This document shows positions 19,164 through 27,787 of a stretch of 64,000 bases of DNA, in pieces. The DNA is taken from positions 33,311-97,310 of the forward strand of contig CANRBC010000010.1 of the NCBI GenBank assembly GCA_947628755.1. The letters run 5' to 3'. The notes under the pieces are model-generated. The model did not search any database and was not told the DNA's origin. It saw only the letters and a list, made by a program, of their open reading frames with translations. This stretch comes from an uncultured Clostridia bacterium (lineage in GTDB: Bacteria > Bacillota > Clostridia > Lachnospirales > CAG-274). The translations under genes were made by a program, and so were the position numbers. Within the stretch, counting starts at the first letter, position 1, and each line of letters begins with the position of its first letter.

Positions 19164-20537
19164 ATGAGGACTATGGACAGCGCAGACGCCCAGTACAAAA
19201 AAATGACCGAAACACCTATACCCAAGCTGATAATAGAGCTGGGTATACCCACTACCATAAGTATGCTTATAACAAATATATACAATATGGCGGATACCTT
19301 TTTTGTAGGTCAGCTCGGCAGCACAAGCGCCAGCGGCGCAACGGGTATCGTATTCGGTCTTATGTCCATAATACAGGCCTTCGGCTTTATGTACGGACAA
19401 GGCGCAGGCAGCCTTATTTCAAGACGCCTAGGGCAAAAAGACCCTGAGGACGCAGGCAAATACGCCTCCGTCAGCTTTGCGGCGGCTCTTATTTCAGGCG
19501 CTTTTATAATGCTGCTTGGCTTTATATTTATGGAACCCTTGCTTACGTTCCTCGGCTCTACGCCTACCATACTTTCATTTGCAAGGGATTACGCCGTGTA
19601 CATACTTATTTCCGCTCCCTTTATGGCAGCCAGCTTTGTGCTCAACAATATACTCCGCTACGAGGGTAAAGCCTTTTTCGCCATGATAGGTCTTACCACA
19701 GGCGGTATACTCAATATGATAGGCGACCCTATATTTATGTTCGGCTGTAATATGGGCATTTCAGGAGCAGGTCTTTCTACTGCCCTTTCTCAGATAATCA
19801 GCTTTTCTATACTGCTGTTTATGTTCATCAGCGGAAAAACACAGAGCAAGCTCTCAATACGCAATCTCACAGAGCCATTTTCAAGGCTTCTGGAAATAAT
19901 AAAGACAGGCTTCCCCTCTATGGCAAGGCAGGGCTTTGCCAGTATAGCCACAATGCTTCTGAACAATCAGGCGGCTACCTTCGGAGGCGATGCGGCTGTG
20001 GCAGCCATGAGTATAGTAAGCAGAATAAATATGTTCATATTTGCCGTAGGTCTTGGCATAGGTCAGGGCTTCCAGCCTGTTGCTGGCTATAACTACGGCG
20101 CAAGGAAGTATTCCCGCGTCAAGAAGGGCTATTTCTTCACAATGGCGGCAGGCGGTGTGCTTATAGGCACTCTTGCTGTAATAGGACTTATATTCTCAGG
20201 CGGAGTTGTAGCCATATTCAGAGATGACCCCCAGGTAATAGAAATAGGCACTCTTGCCATGAGATTCCATTGTCTTGCGCTTTTTGTGCAGCCTGTATGC
20301 GTCTGCTCCAATATGCTTTTCCAGAGCGTGGGCAAAAGCGGAAGAGCGACCTTTACGGCAATACTGCGAAGCGGACTTTATTTTCTTCCCATTATTGCCA
20401 TACTCCCCCATTTCATAGGAGTGCTTGGCGTACAGACGGCTCAGCCTATTGCGGATTTCATGACGTTTCTGACTGTTATACCTATAGCGGCTCTCTTTAT
20501 AAAATCCCTGCCAAAGGACGGAGCAGAGCCTGTGTAA
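19164..20537 (+). CDS. MATE family efflux transporter
   Basis: LGIPTTISMLITNIYNMADTFFVGQLGSTSASGATGIVF...GFQPVAGYNYGARKY; RBS gggagg before ATG 19164. Confidence 0.93.
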   Translation: MRTMDSADAQYKKMTETPIPKLIIELGIPTTISMLITNIYNMADTFFVGQLGSTSASGATGIVFGLMSIIQAFGFMYGQGAGSLISRRLGQKDPEDAGKYASVSFAAALISGAFIMLLGFIFMEPLLTFLGSTPTILSFARDYAVYILISAPFMAASFVLNNILRYEGKAFFAMIGLTTGGILNMIGDPIFMFGCNMGISGAGLSTALSQIISFSILLFMFISGKTQSKLSIRNLTEPFSRLLEIIKTGFPSMARQGFASIATMLLNNQAATFGGDAAVAAMSIVSRINMFIFAVGLGIGQGFQPVAGYNYGARKYSRVKKGYFFTMAAGGVLIGTLAVIGLIFSGGVVAIFRDDPQVIEIGTLAMRFHCLALFVQPVCVCSNMLFQSVGKSGRATFTAILRSGLYFLPIIAILPHFIGVLGVQTAQPIADFMTFLTVIPIAALFIKSLPKDGAEPV

Positions 20538-20556
20538 ATAATATTTTGTAAACAAG

Positions 20557-20640
20557 AGAGCTGTCACATTATGACTTATGGGCAAAAAGTCGTAATGCGG
20601 CGGCTCTTTGATTTAAGGGAAAATTTTTTGTTTATACACA
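20557..20640. repeat. dispersed palindromic repeat copy B (inverted orientation relative to A, C, D)
   Basis: agagctgtcacattatgact...agtcgtaatgcggcggctct; reverse complement of the flank gives aacaaaaaattttcccttaaatcaaag as in the other copies. Confidence 0.75.
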
Positions 20641-20650
20641 ATAGAATTAC

Positions 20651-20911
20651 ATCGACCCTTCAGTCAGCCCCGCCATAAGCTATTCGTTACACTTAGCTGT
20701 AGCCGAGGCTGACAGCTCCCCTTCTCGTAAGGGGAGCCTTAGGTATACGCTTTCTAAAGGCTTTAATAATGTTGAAAAATTAACTTTATTACTAACTAAA
20801 AAATGAGAAGAATGTACTCCTGAGCTTCCCCTTCAGAGAAGGGGAAGTGACAGCCCAACCATTTCTGTGAGTTAAAAATACCTTTGCATTGGGCTGTCGA
20901 TAGGGTCGACT
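20651..20911. repeat. MITE-like element copy 1 with TCGACCCT termini
   Basis: Starts atcgacccttcagtcagcc, ends gggctgtcgatagggtcgac; internal inverted-repeat segments ccccttctcgtaagggg, ccccttcagagaagggg. Confidence 0.75.
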
Positions 20912-21029
20912 TTACTCACTATTAGTATATCACTCTACAAAGACAATGTTTCGCCTAATCAAAAATCCAACTCACCCCTATTTTTTATTTAAAACGGGCA
21001 CAATAGCTATATAGCAGCTTAAAGGAGGA

Positions 21030-21573
21030 ATGACCTACGGAGCAGCAGCTTATAAGCTATTGTGCGCCTACTCTTGCAGGCATTAAAACAGGGAGTATAT
21101 TTAATACAAATATAACAGGCGCCGAGGAAAAAACACGGGAAATAAACAGAAAATTTAATTATAAGGATATGTATGCGACAATACTTACAAGGAGAAATGA
21201 TGCTTCTCTAATATATGTATACCGCAGAAAAAAGCTCGCCTATGATTTGAGCAGACCCGAATGTCTGTCCTTTATGAGAAATCTCGGCTATTGGGGCGGC
21301 TGTATAGACTATATAGAGCGCCTAAAGGAAAGGCTGATGTGTCACGAGGACTTTCCCCATGAAATAGGACTGTTTCTCGGCTATCCCCTTGGGGATGTTA
21401 TGGGATTTATAGAAAACAAGGGGAGAAACGCCTTGCTCTGCGGCTGCCGTAAGGTATATGTAAACAAAGCCGCCGCCGAAAAGCAATTCAGTATGTATCA
21501 AAAATGCACACGCATTTATTCAAGACTGTTTGAAAGCGGCTTTGACATTGAGAGGCTTGTGGTAAAAGGATAA
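21030..21573 (+). pseudogene. DUF3793 protein with apparent 1-nt frameshift after the start codon
   Basis: EQQLISYCAPTLAGIKTGSIFNTNITGAEEKTREINRKFNYKDMYATIL... is DUF3793; the ATG at 21030 after aaaggagg is out of frame by one base (ATG ACC T ACG GAG CAG). Confidence 0.7.
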
Positions 21574-21625
21574 GCAGCTCTTTCGGACTATAAAAATAAT
21601 TTTTTCAAAAAATTTTGCGATTATA

Positions 21626-21675
21626 TTGACATAACGTCAGAACAGTGCTATTATAATTATACTGACACTGTGTCA
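21626..21675 (+). promoter_or_regulatory. promoter region with two TGAC-N5-GTCA palindromes (candidate TetR operators)
   Basis: ttgacataacgtca (21627-21639 palindrome) and tgacactgtgtca (21663-21675) flank a tataat-like -10. Confidence 0.65.
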
Positions 21676-21801
21676 TAATGTGGTGTCGCTATACAAGTAA
21701 TGCTCAATAAATATCAAGCCTATGCCAAAGGTCTGCAAGGGTATTTGACACTTTGGATAGGGAGCAGAGCAAAAACAGTCGAAAAGATAAGGAGATATAC
21801 T

Positions 21802-22428
21802 ATGCCAAAAGGATCCCCCGAGCTTACAAACGCAAGAAAAGAAGAAATAGTAAACGCCTGCGAAAAGCTGTATCATACCATGAGCTTTAAGGAAATAACC
21901 ATTAAAGAAATAGGAGAGGTCACCAGCTTTACGCGAACCTCCATATACAATTATTTTCACACAAAGGAGGAAATTTTCCTTGCGCTTCTTACAAGGGAGT
22001 ATGAATATTGGATAGCAGACCTCAAAGCTATTCGCGAAAAATACGAAAGCCTTACAGCAGACGGATTTGCCGACAAAATGGCGCGTTCTCTGGAAAATCG
22101 TCCTCAGCTTTTGAAAATACTGTCCATGAATCATTACGATATGGAGGAAAACAGCCGTATAGAGTATCTTACCGCTATGAAGGTAGCATACGGCAGCTCA
22201 ATAAAAGCCGTAAACCATTGTCTTGACAAGTTTTTCCCTTATATGACAGACAAGGAAAAGCAAAACTTTATATATGTATTTTTCCCTTTTATGTTTGGTA
22301 TATATCCCTATACCGTAGTTACCGAAAAGCAAAGAGAGGCTATGGAGGGAGCAAGGGTCGATTATGTTTTTATGTCGATATATGAGCTGATATACGATTG
22401 TATACGAAATTTATTAAAGGAGGAATAA
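21802..22428 (+). CDS. TetR/AcrR family regulator
   Basis: RKEEIVNACEKLYHTMSFKEITIKEIGEVTSFTRTSIYNYFHTKEEIFLALL. Confidence 0.92.
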   Translation: MPKGSPELTNARKEEIVNACEKLYHTMSFKEITIKEIGEVTSFTRTSIYNYFHTKEEIFLALLTREYEYWIADLKAIREKYESLTADGFADKMARSLENRPQLLKILSMNHYDMEENSRIEYLTAMKVAYGSSIKAVNHCLDKFFPYMTDKEKQNFIYVFFPFMFGIYPYTVVTEKQREAMEGARVDYVFMSIYELIYDCIRNLLKEE

Positions 22429-22432
22429 TAAA

Positions 22433-22966
22433 ATGAAAATCGTTGTAATAAAAGGCAGCCCCCACAAAAACGGCTCGTCAAATATGCTTGCAAAGCAATT
22501 TATAAAGGGCGCAAAGGAAAATGGTCACGATATAACAGAAATCGATGCGGCGCATATTAATATACACCCCTGTATAGGCTGCGACTTCTGCGGCATGAAC
22601 GGAGAATGTTCACAAAAGGACGATAACAGACAGATAAGAGACGCTTTGCTTTCAGCGGATATGGCTGTATTTGTGACACCCGTATATTACTTCGGAATGT
22701 CCGCCCAGCTTAAAATGGTTATAGACCGTTTTTACAGCTATACAATGAAGCTCTCTGCAAAGCATCTGAAAACAGCCCTTATTACAGCCGCTTGGGATTC
22801 AAATGATGATGTTATGCCCTATCTTGCAGAGCATTACAAAAAGCTGTGCAGATATATGAACTTTACGGATATGGGCATGATATTGGGCACAGGCTGCGGC
22901 ACTCCCTCTATGACCGCAGGCAGCATACATAATGAAGAAGCATATAGACTTGGAAAATCCATATAA
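22433..22966 (+). CDS. flavodoxin-like NAD(P)H-dependent oxidoreductase
   Basis: VIKGSPHKNGSSNMLAKQFIKGA...HPCIGCDFCGMNGECSQKDD...VFVTPVYYFGMSAQLKMVIDRFY. Confidence 0.92.
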   Translation: MKIVVIKGSPHKNGSSNMLAKQFIKGAKENGHDITEIDAAHINIHPCIGCDFCGMNGECSQKDDNRQIRDALLSADMAVFVTPVYYFGMSAQLKMVIDRFYSYTMKLSAKHLKTALITAAWDSNDDVMPYLAEHYKKLCRYMNFTDMGMILGTGCGTPSMTAGSIHNEEAYRLGKSI

Positions 22967-22981
22967 AAAGGAGCTTTGAAA

Positions 22982-23992
22982 ATGAAATATGTAAAATTAG
23001 GCAAATCGGAGCTGAATGTTTCCCGTATATGTATGGGCTGTATGGGCTTTGGCAACGCCTCAACAGGGCAGCACAGCTGGACTGTTGACGAGGAGCAGAC
23101 AAGGGAAATAATAAAACACGGCTTGGATATGGGAATAAATTTCTATGATACCGCCATAGTCTATCAGAACGGCACAAGCGAACATTATGTAGGCAAGGCG
23201 TTGAGAGATTTTGCAAAGCGCGAGGACTATGTAATAGCCACAAAATTTACTCCCAGAACACAGGATGAAATAGACAACAATATAAGCGGACAGCAGCATA
23301 TTGAAAGCTACTTAAATCAAAGCCTTGAAAATCTGGGTATGGATTATGTTGACCTCTATATTTACCATATGTGGGACTATCATACGCCTATGGAGGAAAT
23401 AATGGAGGGACTTCATAGGGCGGTAAAATCGGGAAAGACGCGCTATATAGGCATTTCCAACTGCTTTGCATGGCAGCTTGCAAAAGCGAACTTCTATGCA
23501 AGGGAAAACGGTCTTACGGAGTTTATATCCGTGCAGGGGCATTATAACCTTATCGCAAGAGAGGAGGAAAGGGAAATGATACCCTTCTGCAGGGATCAGA
23601 ATATCGCCCTTACGCCTTACAGCGCCCTTGCAAGCGGCAGACTTTCAAGACATTCGGGAGAAAGCACAAAGCGCTTTGAGGAGGATTCATACGCGCGCTT
23701 TAAGTACGACAAAACTGCCGAGGCAGACGGAAAAATAATAAAGCGTGTAGAGGAGCTTGCTGAAAAGAGAAACGTATCCATGACTGAAATATCATTGGCT
23801 TGGCTTCTTACAAGGGTAGATTCGCCTGTCGTAGGCGCAACAAAGCCTTATCACATAGACGGAGCGGTAAAAGCCGTTGATATTGAGCTTACAGATGAGG
23901 AAATAAATTATCTGGAGGAGTTGTATGTTCCCCACGCCTTGGCGGGAGTTATGGCGCAGAACGGCAAACAAAAAGCAGGAAATGTAGTATAA
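22982..23992 (+). CDS. aldo/keto reductase
   Basis: MKYVKLGKSELNVSRICMGCMGFG...GINFYDTAIVYQNGTSEHYVGKAL...YIGISNCFAWQL. Confidence 0.94.
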   Translation: MKYVKLGKSELNVSRICMGCMGFGNASTGQHSWTVDEEQTREIIKHGLDMGINFYDTAIVYQNGTSEHYVGKALRDFAKREDYVIATKFTPRTQDEIDNNISGQQHIESYLNQSLENLGMDYVDLYIYHMWDYHTPMEEIMEGLHRAVKSGKTRYIGISNCFAWQLAKANFYARENGLTEFISVQGHYNLIAREEEREMIPFCRDQNIALTPYSALASGRLSRHSGESTKRFEEDSYARFKYDKTAEADGKIIKRVEELAEKRNVSMTEISLAWLLTRVDSPVVGATKPYHIDGAVKAVDIELTDEEINYLEELYVPHALAGVMAQNGKQKAGNVV

Positions 23993-24013
23993 AGCATGAA
24001 AGGAGAATAAAAA

Positions 24014-24772
24014 ATGAAAAACAAAATAACACAGACAGCAGGAAGAGATCAGCTTGGCAGCTTTGCTCCCGATTTTGCTCACTTTAACGACGATGTGCTT
24101 TTCGGAGAAAACTGGAACAATGAGGACATAGACTTAAAGACGCGCTGCATTATTACAGTCGTTGCCCTTATGTCATCGGGGATAACAGATTCCTCTCTGA
24201 CATATCATCTTGAAAATGCCAAGGCTCACGGCGTTACAAAGGCGGAGATAGCGGCTATAATTACCCATATAGGCTTTTATGTAGGCTGGCCGAAGGCTTG
24301 GGCAGTTTTCCGTCTTGCCCTTGGCGTATGGAAGGAAAAGGAGGCTGAGCTTAGCGAAAAGGACAAATATCAGAACACAATACTTTTCCCCATAGGCGAG
24401 CCTAACGACGCCTTTGCAAAGTATTTCATAGGTCAGAGCTACCTTTCTCCCGTATCAAAGGAGCAGGTGGGAGTATTCAATGTGACCTTTGAGCCTAAAT
24501 GTCGCAACAACTGGCATATACACCACGCAGACAAAGGCGGCGGTCAGATACTTATATGTGTAGGCGGTCGCGGATATTATCAGGAATGGGGCAAGGATGC
24601 CGTAGAAATGAAGTCCGGCGACTGCATAAATATCCCTGCTGGCGTAAAGCATTGGCACGGCGCAGCTCCCGACAGCTGGTTTTCACATCTTGCCATAGAA
24701 GTACCCGGCGAAAATACATCTAATGAATGGCTTGAGCCTGTTGACGATGAACAATACAAGGATTTGAAGTAA
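24014..24772 (+). CDS. carboxymuconolactone decarboxylase-like/cupin fusion protein
   Basis: DLKTRCIITVVALMSSGITDSSLTYHLENAKAHGVTKAEIAAIITHIGFYVGWPKA... then cupin NNWHIHHADKGGGQILICVGGRGYYQEWG...IPAGVKHWHGA. Confidence 0.92.
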   Translation: MKNKITQTAGRDQLGSFAPDFAHFNDDVLFGENWNNEDIDLKTRCIITVVALMSSGITDSSLTYHLENAKAHGVTKAEIAAIITHIGFYVGWPKAWAVFRLALGVWKEKEAELSEKDKYQNTILFPIGEPNDAFAKYFIGQSYLSPVSKEQVGVFNVTFEPKCRNNWHIHHADKGGGQILICVGGRGYYQEWGKDAVEMKSGDCINIPAGVKHWHGAAPDSWFSHLAIEVPGENTSNEWLEPVDDEQYKDLK

Positions 24773-24784
24773 GGAGAGTTTAAA

Positions 24785-25420
24785 ATGAAGCATTTGTATT
24801 TGGTATTATCGGCATTATTGATTGCCTGCTTCCTTTGCGCCTGTGCTTCTGGCGGTGACAAGGAAACCGTACAAAACACAACCGCAGTACAGGAAGCCGA
24901 TAAAACATCAGAAAACACAGCGGATAAGGGCGGAAAAACCCTTGTGGCGTATTTTTCCGCAACGGGAAACACAAAGGCTGTTGCCGAAAAGATAGGGGAA
25001 ACAACAGGCGCGGATATTTTTGAAATAGTTCCTGCTGTGCCTTATACGGAAGCGGATCTTAACTACGGAGATGACAACAGCCGTGCAACTGCCGAGCAGA
25101 ACGACGACAGCGCACGCCCTGAGATTTCGGGAGCAATAGAGAATATGGAGGAGTACGATACCGTCTTTATAGGCTATCCTATATGGTGGGGACAAGCGCC
25201 TAAGATAATGTATACCTTTATGGAAAGCTATGATTTTAACGGCAAAACCGTAATTCCCTTCTGTACCTCCGGCAGCAGTCCCATAGGCTCAAGCGCCGAA
25301 AATATGCAAAGCCTTACAACAGGCGCAAATTGGCTTGAGGGTCAGCGTTTTAGCGGCGGCGCAGGGGAAGACGAAATAAATGAATGGATAGATAGCCTTG
25401 GAGTGAGCTTTGCAGAGTAA
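24785..25420 (+). CDS. flavodoxin-like lipoprotein
   Basis: Signal/lipobox LLIACFLCACASGG; KTLVAYFSATGNTKAVAEKIGE...VFIGYPIWWGQAPKIMYTFME. Confidence 0.92.
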   Translation: MKHLYLVLSALLIACFLCACASGGDKETVQNTTAVQEADKTSENTADKGGKTLVAYFSATGNTKAVAEKIGETTGADIFEIVPAVPYTEADLNYGDDNSRATAEQNDDSARPEISGAIENMEEYDTVFIGYPIWWGQAPKIMYTFMESYDFNGKTVIPFCTSGSSPIGSSAENMQSLTTGANWLEGQRFSGGAGEDEINEWIDSLGVSFAE

Positions 25421-25477
25421 ATTATTATGTGTTCGGAAGGGGTCTGTGGTGTTGAATTTTTGTTTAGCGTAGTAAAG

Positions 25478-25778
25478 TCGACCCTATCGGCAGCCCAATG
25501 CAAGAGTAATCTCAATTCAAGGAAATGGTTGGGCTGCCACTTCCTTGGTTGCTTAGGCGAGCAGTAACACGAAGTGTTACGACCAGCCCCTTCTCTGAAG
25601 GGGAAGCTCAGGAATACGTCTTTCTTATTTCTTAGTTAGTAATAAAGCTAATTTTTCAACATTATTTAATCCCTTAGGCAGCGTACACATAAGGCTCCCC
25701 TTAGGAGAAGGGGAGCTGGCAGGCACGTCAAAAATTTCAGATTAATATATTTTTGAATGTGCCTGACTGAAGGGTCGA
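25478..25778. repeat. MITE-like element copy 2, inverted relative to copy 1
   Basis: agtaaagtcgaccctatcggcagcccaatgc...gcctgactgaagggtcgat; long inverse match to 20651-20911, including ctgagcttcccctt and the ...tagttagtaataaag..aatttttcaacatta core. Confidence 0.78.
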
Positions 25779-25788
25779 TACTCGTCTA

Positions 25789-25856
25789 AACAAAAATTTA
25801 TCCATAAATAAAACTGCCGCATTATGGTATTTTTAATAAACCATAATGCGGCAGCT
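25789..25856. repeat. dispersed palindromic repeat copy C
   Basis: aacaaaaatttatccataaataaaa then ctgccgcattatgg...ccataatgcggcag (25814-25854). Confidence 0.75.
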
Positions 25857-25857
25857 C

Positions 25858-26118
25858 CTATTTGAATTTTTTCCAATATTCATCTATATTGCCTTTTTCG
25901 ACTGCCTCCAGATATTCGTCTGCTATATCGAATATCTCGCTTTCGTCTGCTATGCCGAATTTTGCTTTATCTCCGGAGCCGTATACGTTAGGCTTTTTAG
26001 CAGGACCTTGCAGCCATTTTCTGAAGCCCTGCTCCCATATTTCAGCGCCGCTTTCGCCTATTTCCTCATAGCACACAAGCTCCTCCTTCACCTCGTATAT
26101 AAAGTCCTCTATGCTCAT
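25858..26118 (-). CDS. small acidic hypothetical protein
   Basis: MSIEDFIYEVKEELVCYEEIGESGAEIWEQGFRKWLQG...; internal ATG at 26118 immediately after ruvB. Confidence 0.6.
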   Translation of the reverse strand: MSIEDFIYEVKEELVCYEEIGESGAEIWEQGFRKWLQGPAKKPNVYGSGDKAKFGIADESEIFDIADEYLEAVEKGNIDEYWKKFK

Positions 26119-26119
26119 T

Positions 26120-27157
26120 TTAATCAATGATTTCCCCTCCCAGCAGCTTAAGTCCAAAGTAATTATAGGCAGACATTGTGGCAACTCTGCCCCTTGGGGT
26201 TCTCTTAATAAAGCCCTGCTGTATAAGATAAGGCTCGTATACGTCCTCTATTGTCTCCGCCTCCTCGCCTATGGAAACGGCAAGAGTTTCAAGTCCCACA
26301 GGACCGCCGTCGAACTTCTCTATCATACAGCGCAGAAGCTCCTTGTCTATAATATCCAGTCCGTTCTTGTCCACCTCAAGTATATCCAGACTTTCCTTTG
26401 CAACATTTTCGGTAATGACGCCGCCATACTTCACCTGGGCAAAATCCCTTACTCTTTTCAGAAGCCTGTTGGCAACACGGGGAGTTCCTCTGGAGCGTCT
26501 TGCCAGCTCATAAGCGCCATTGTCGTCTATTTCTATATTAAGCACATTGGCAGAGCGCTTTACAATAGTCGCCAGCTCGTCGGCAGAATACAGCTCCAAG
26601 CGGCTTATAACGCCGAAACGGTCTCTGAGAGGCGCTGTCAGAAGTCCTATCCTTGTAGTAGCGCCTACAAGAGTAAATCTTGGCAAATCTATTCTTATGC
26701 TCTTGGCGTCTGCTCCCTTGCCTATTACAATATCCAGCACATAGTCCTCCATAGCGGGATAAAGCACCTCCTCTATAAGGCGGTTTACCCTGTGTATCTC
26801 GTCTATGAAAAGAATATCCCCCTCGTTGAGATTATTCAGTATTGCCGCCATATCCCCTGGGCGTTCTATGGCAGGACCGGAGGTCACCTTAATATGAGCG
26901 TTCATCTCATTGGCTATTATATTGGCAAGAGTGGTCTTGCCCAAGCCGGGAGGACCGTACAAAAGCACATGGTCAAGGCTTTCGCCTCTCTGCCTTGCCG
27001 CCTCCATATACACCCTCATATTTTCCTTTACCTTTGTCTGTCCCACATAGGTATCAAGGCTCATAGGTCTTAATGTAAGCTCGGTCTCCCTGTCGTCGGG
27101 GCGCATATCCGGAGCAATTATTCTGTTTTCTCCTGTGTTAAGTATTCTCTTTTCCAT
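26120..27157 (-). CDS. ruvB: Holliday junction branch migration DNA helicase RuvB
   Basis: [57 protein letters not shown]. Confidence 0.97.
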   Translation of the reverse strand: MEKRILNTGENRIIAPDMRPDDRETELTLRPMSLDTYVGQTKVKENMRVYMEAARQRGESLDHVLLYGPPGLGKTTLANIIANEMNAHIKVTSGPAIERPGDMAAILNNLNEGDILFIDEIHRVNRLIEEVLYPAMEDYVLDIVIGKGADAKSIRIDLPRFTLVGATTRIGLLTAPLRDRFGVISRLELYSADELATIVKRSANVLNIEIDDNGAYELARRSRGTPRVANRLLKRVRDFAQVKYGGVITENVAKESLDILEVDKNGLDIIDKELLRCMIEKFDGGPVGLETLAVSIGEEAETIEDVYEPYLIQQGFIKRTPRGRVATMSAYNYFGLKLLGGEIID

Positions 27158-27166
27158 AACTCACCC

Positions 27167-27760
27167 TTAATACAATGCCTTTAACGCCAGCTTTATTATA
27201 TCTCCGCTTGTCATACCCTCTTTATATACCGAATCCACAGCCTTTGCAGCTTCGCTTCTGCTGTATCCAAGCACAAGAAGTCCCGCAAGAGCGTCGGATT
27301 TTTCCGTATTGTCTGTATGAACGGATATATTTACGCCTGTTTCTACCGAGCCTATATCCTCGTTTACCTTATCTCTCAGTTCAAGAGCTATTCTTTCAGC
27401 CATTTTTTTGCCAACGCCCTTGCCGGAGGACAGAGTTTTTATGTCGTTGGAGGCTACTGCCAGAGCTATCTCTCCGGGACTGAGTACCGAAAGCACAGCC
27501 AAAGCGCCCTTTGGACCTACGCCGTTTACCGTTATGAGCATATTGAACATATCAAGCTCCTCTCTGCTCATAAAGCCAAAAAGAGTAACTCCATCCTCCT
27601 TGACATTCATATATGTAAATATTTTTACTGTTTCGTTTATATGGGGAAGTCTTGTAAGAGTATTGGCGGAAATGCCGATATTGTAGCCTATGCCGTTGTT
27701 GTCCACAATAATGGAATCTCTGCCTATATACACAAGCTCACCCTTTATATAGCTTATCAT
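27167..27760 (-). CDS. ruvA: Holliday junction branch migration protein RuvA
   Basis: MISYIKGELVYIGRDSIIVDNNGIGYNIGIS...LITVNGVGPKGALAVLS. Confidence 0.96.
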   Translation of the reverse strand: MISYIKGELVYIGRDSIIVDNNGIGYNIGISANTLTRLPHINETVKIFTYMNVKEDGVTLFGFMSREELDMFNMLITVNGVGPKGALAVLSVLSPGEIALAVASNDIKTLSSGKGVGKKMAERIALELRDKVNEDIGSVETGVNISVHTDNTEKSDALAGLLVLGYSRSEAAKAVDSVYKEGMTSGDIIKLALKALY

Positions 27761-27787
27761 AGTATCATCCTTTTTATTGCTCGGTCT

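Noticed and set aside
26111-27073. 320-aa plus-strand ORF opposite ruvB
   Set aside because: Long only because of codon bias of ruvB on the other strand; low-complexity Tyr/His/Cys-rich translation.
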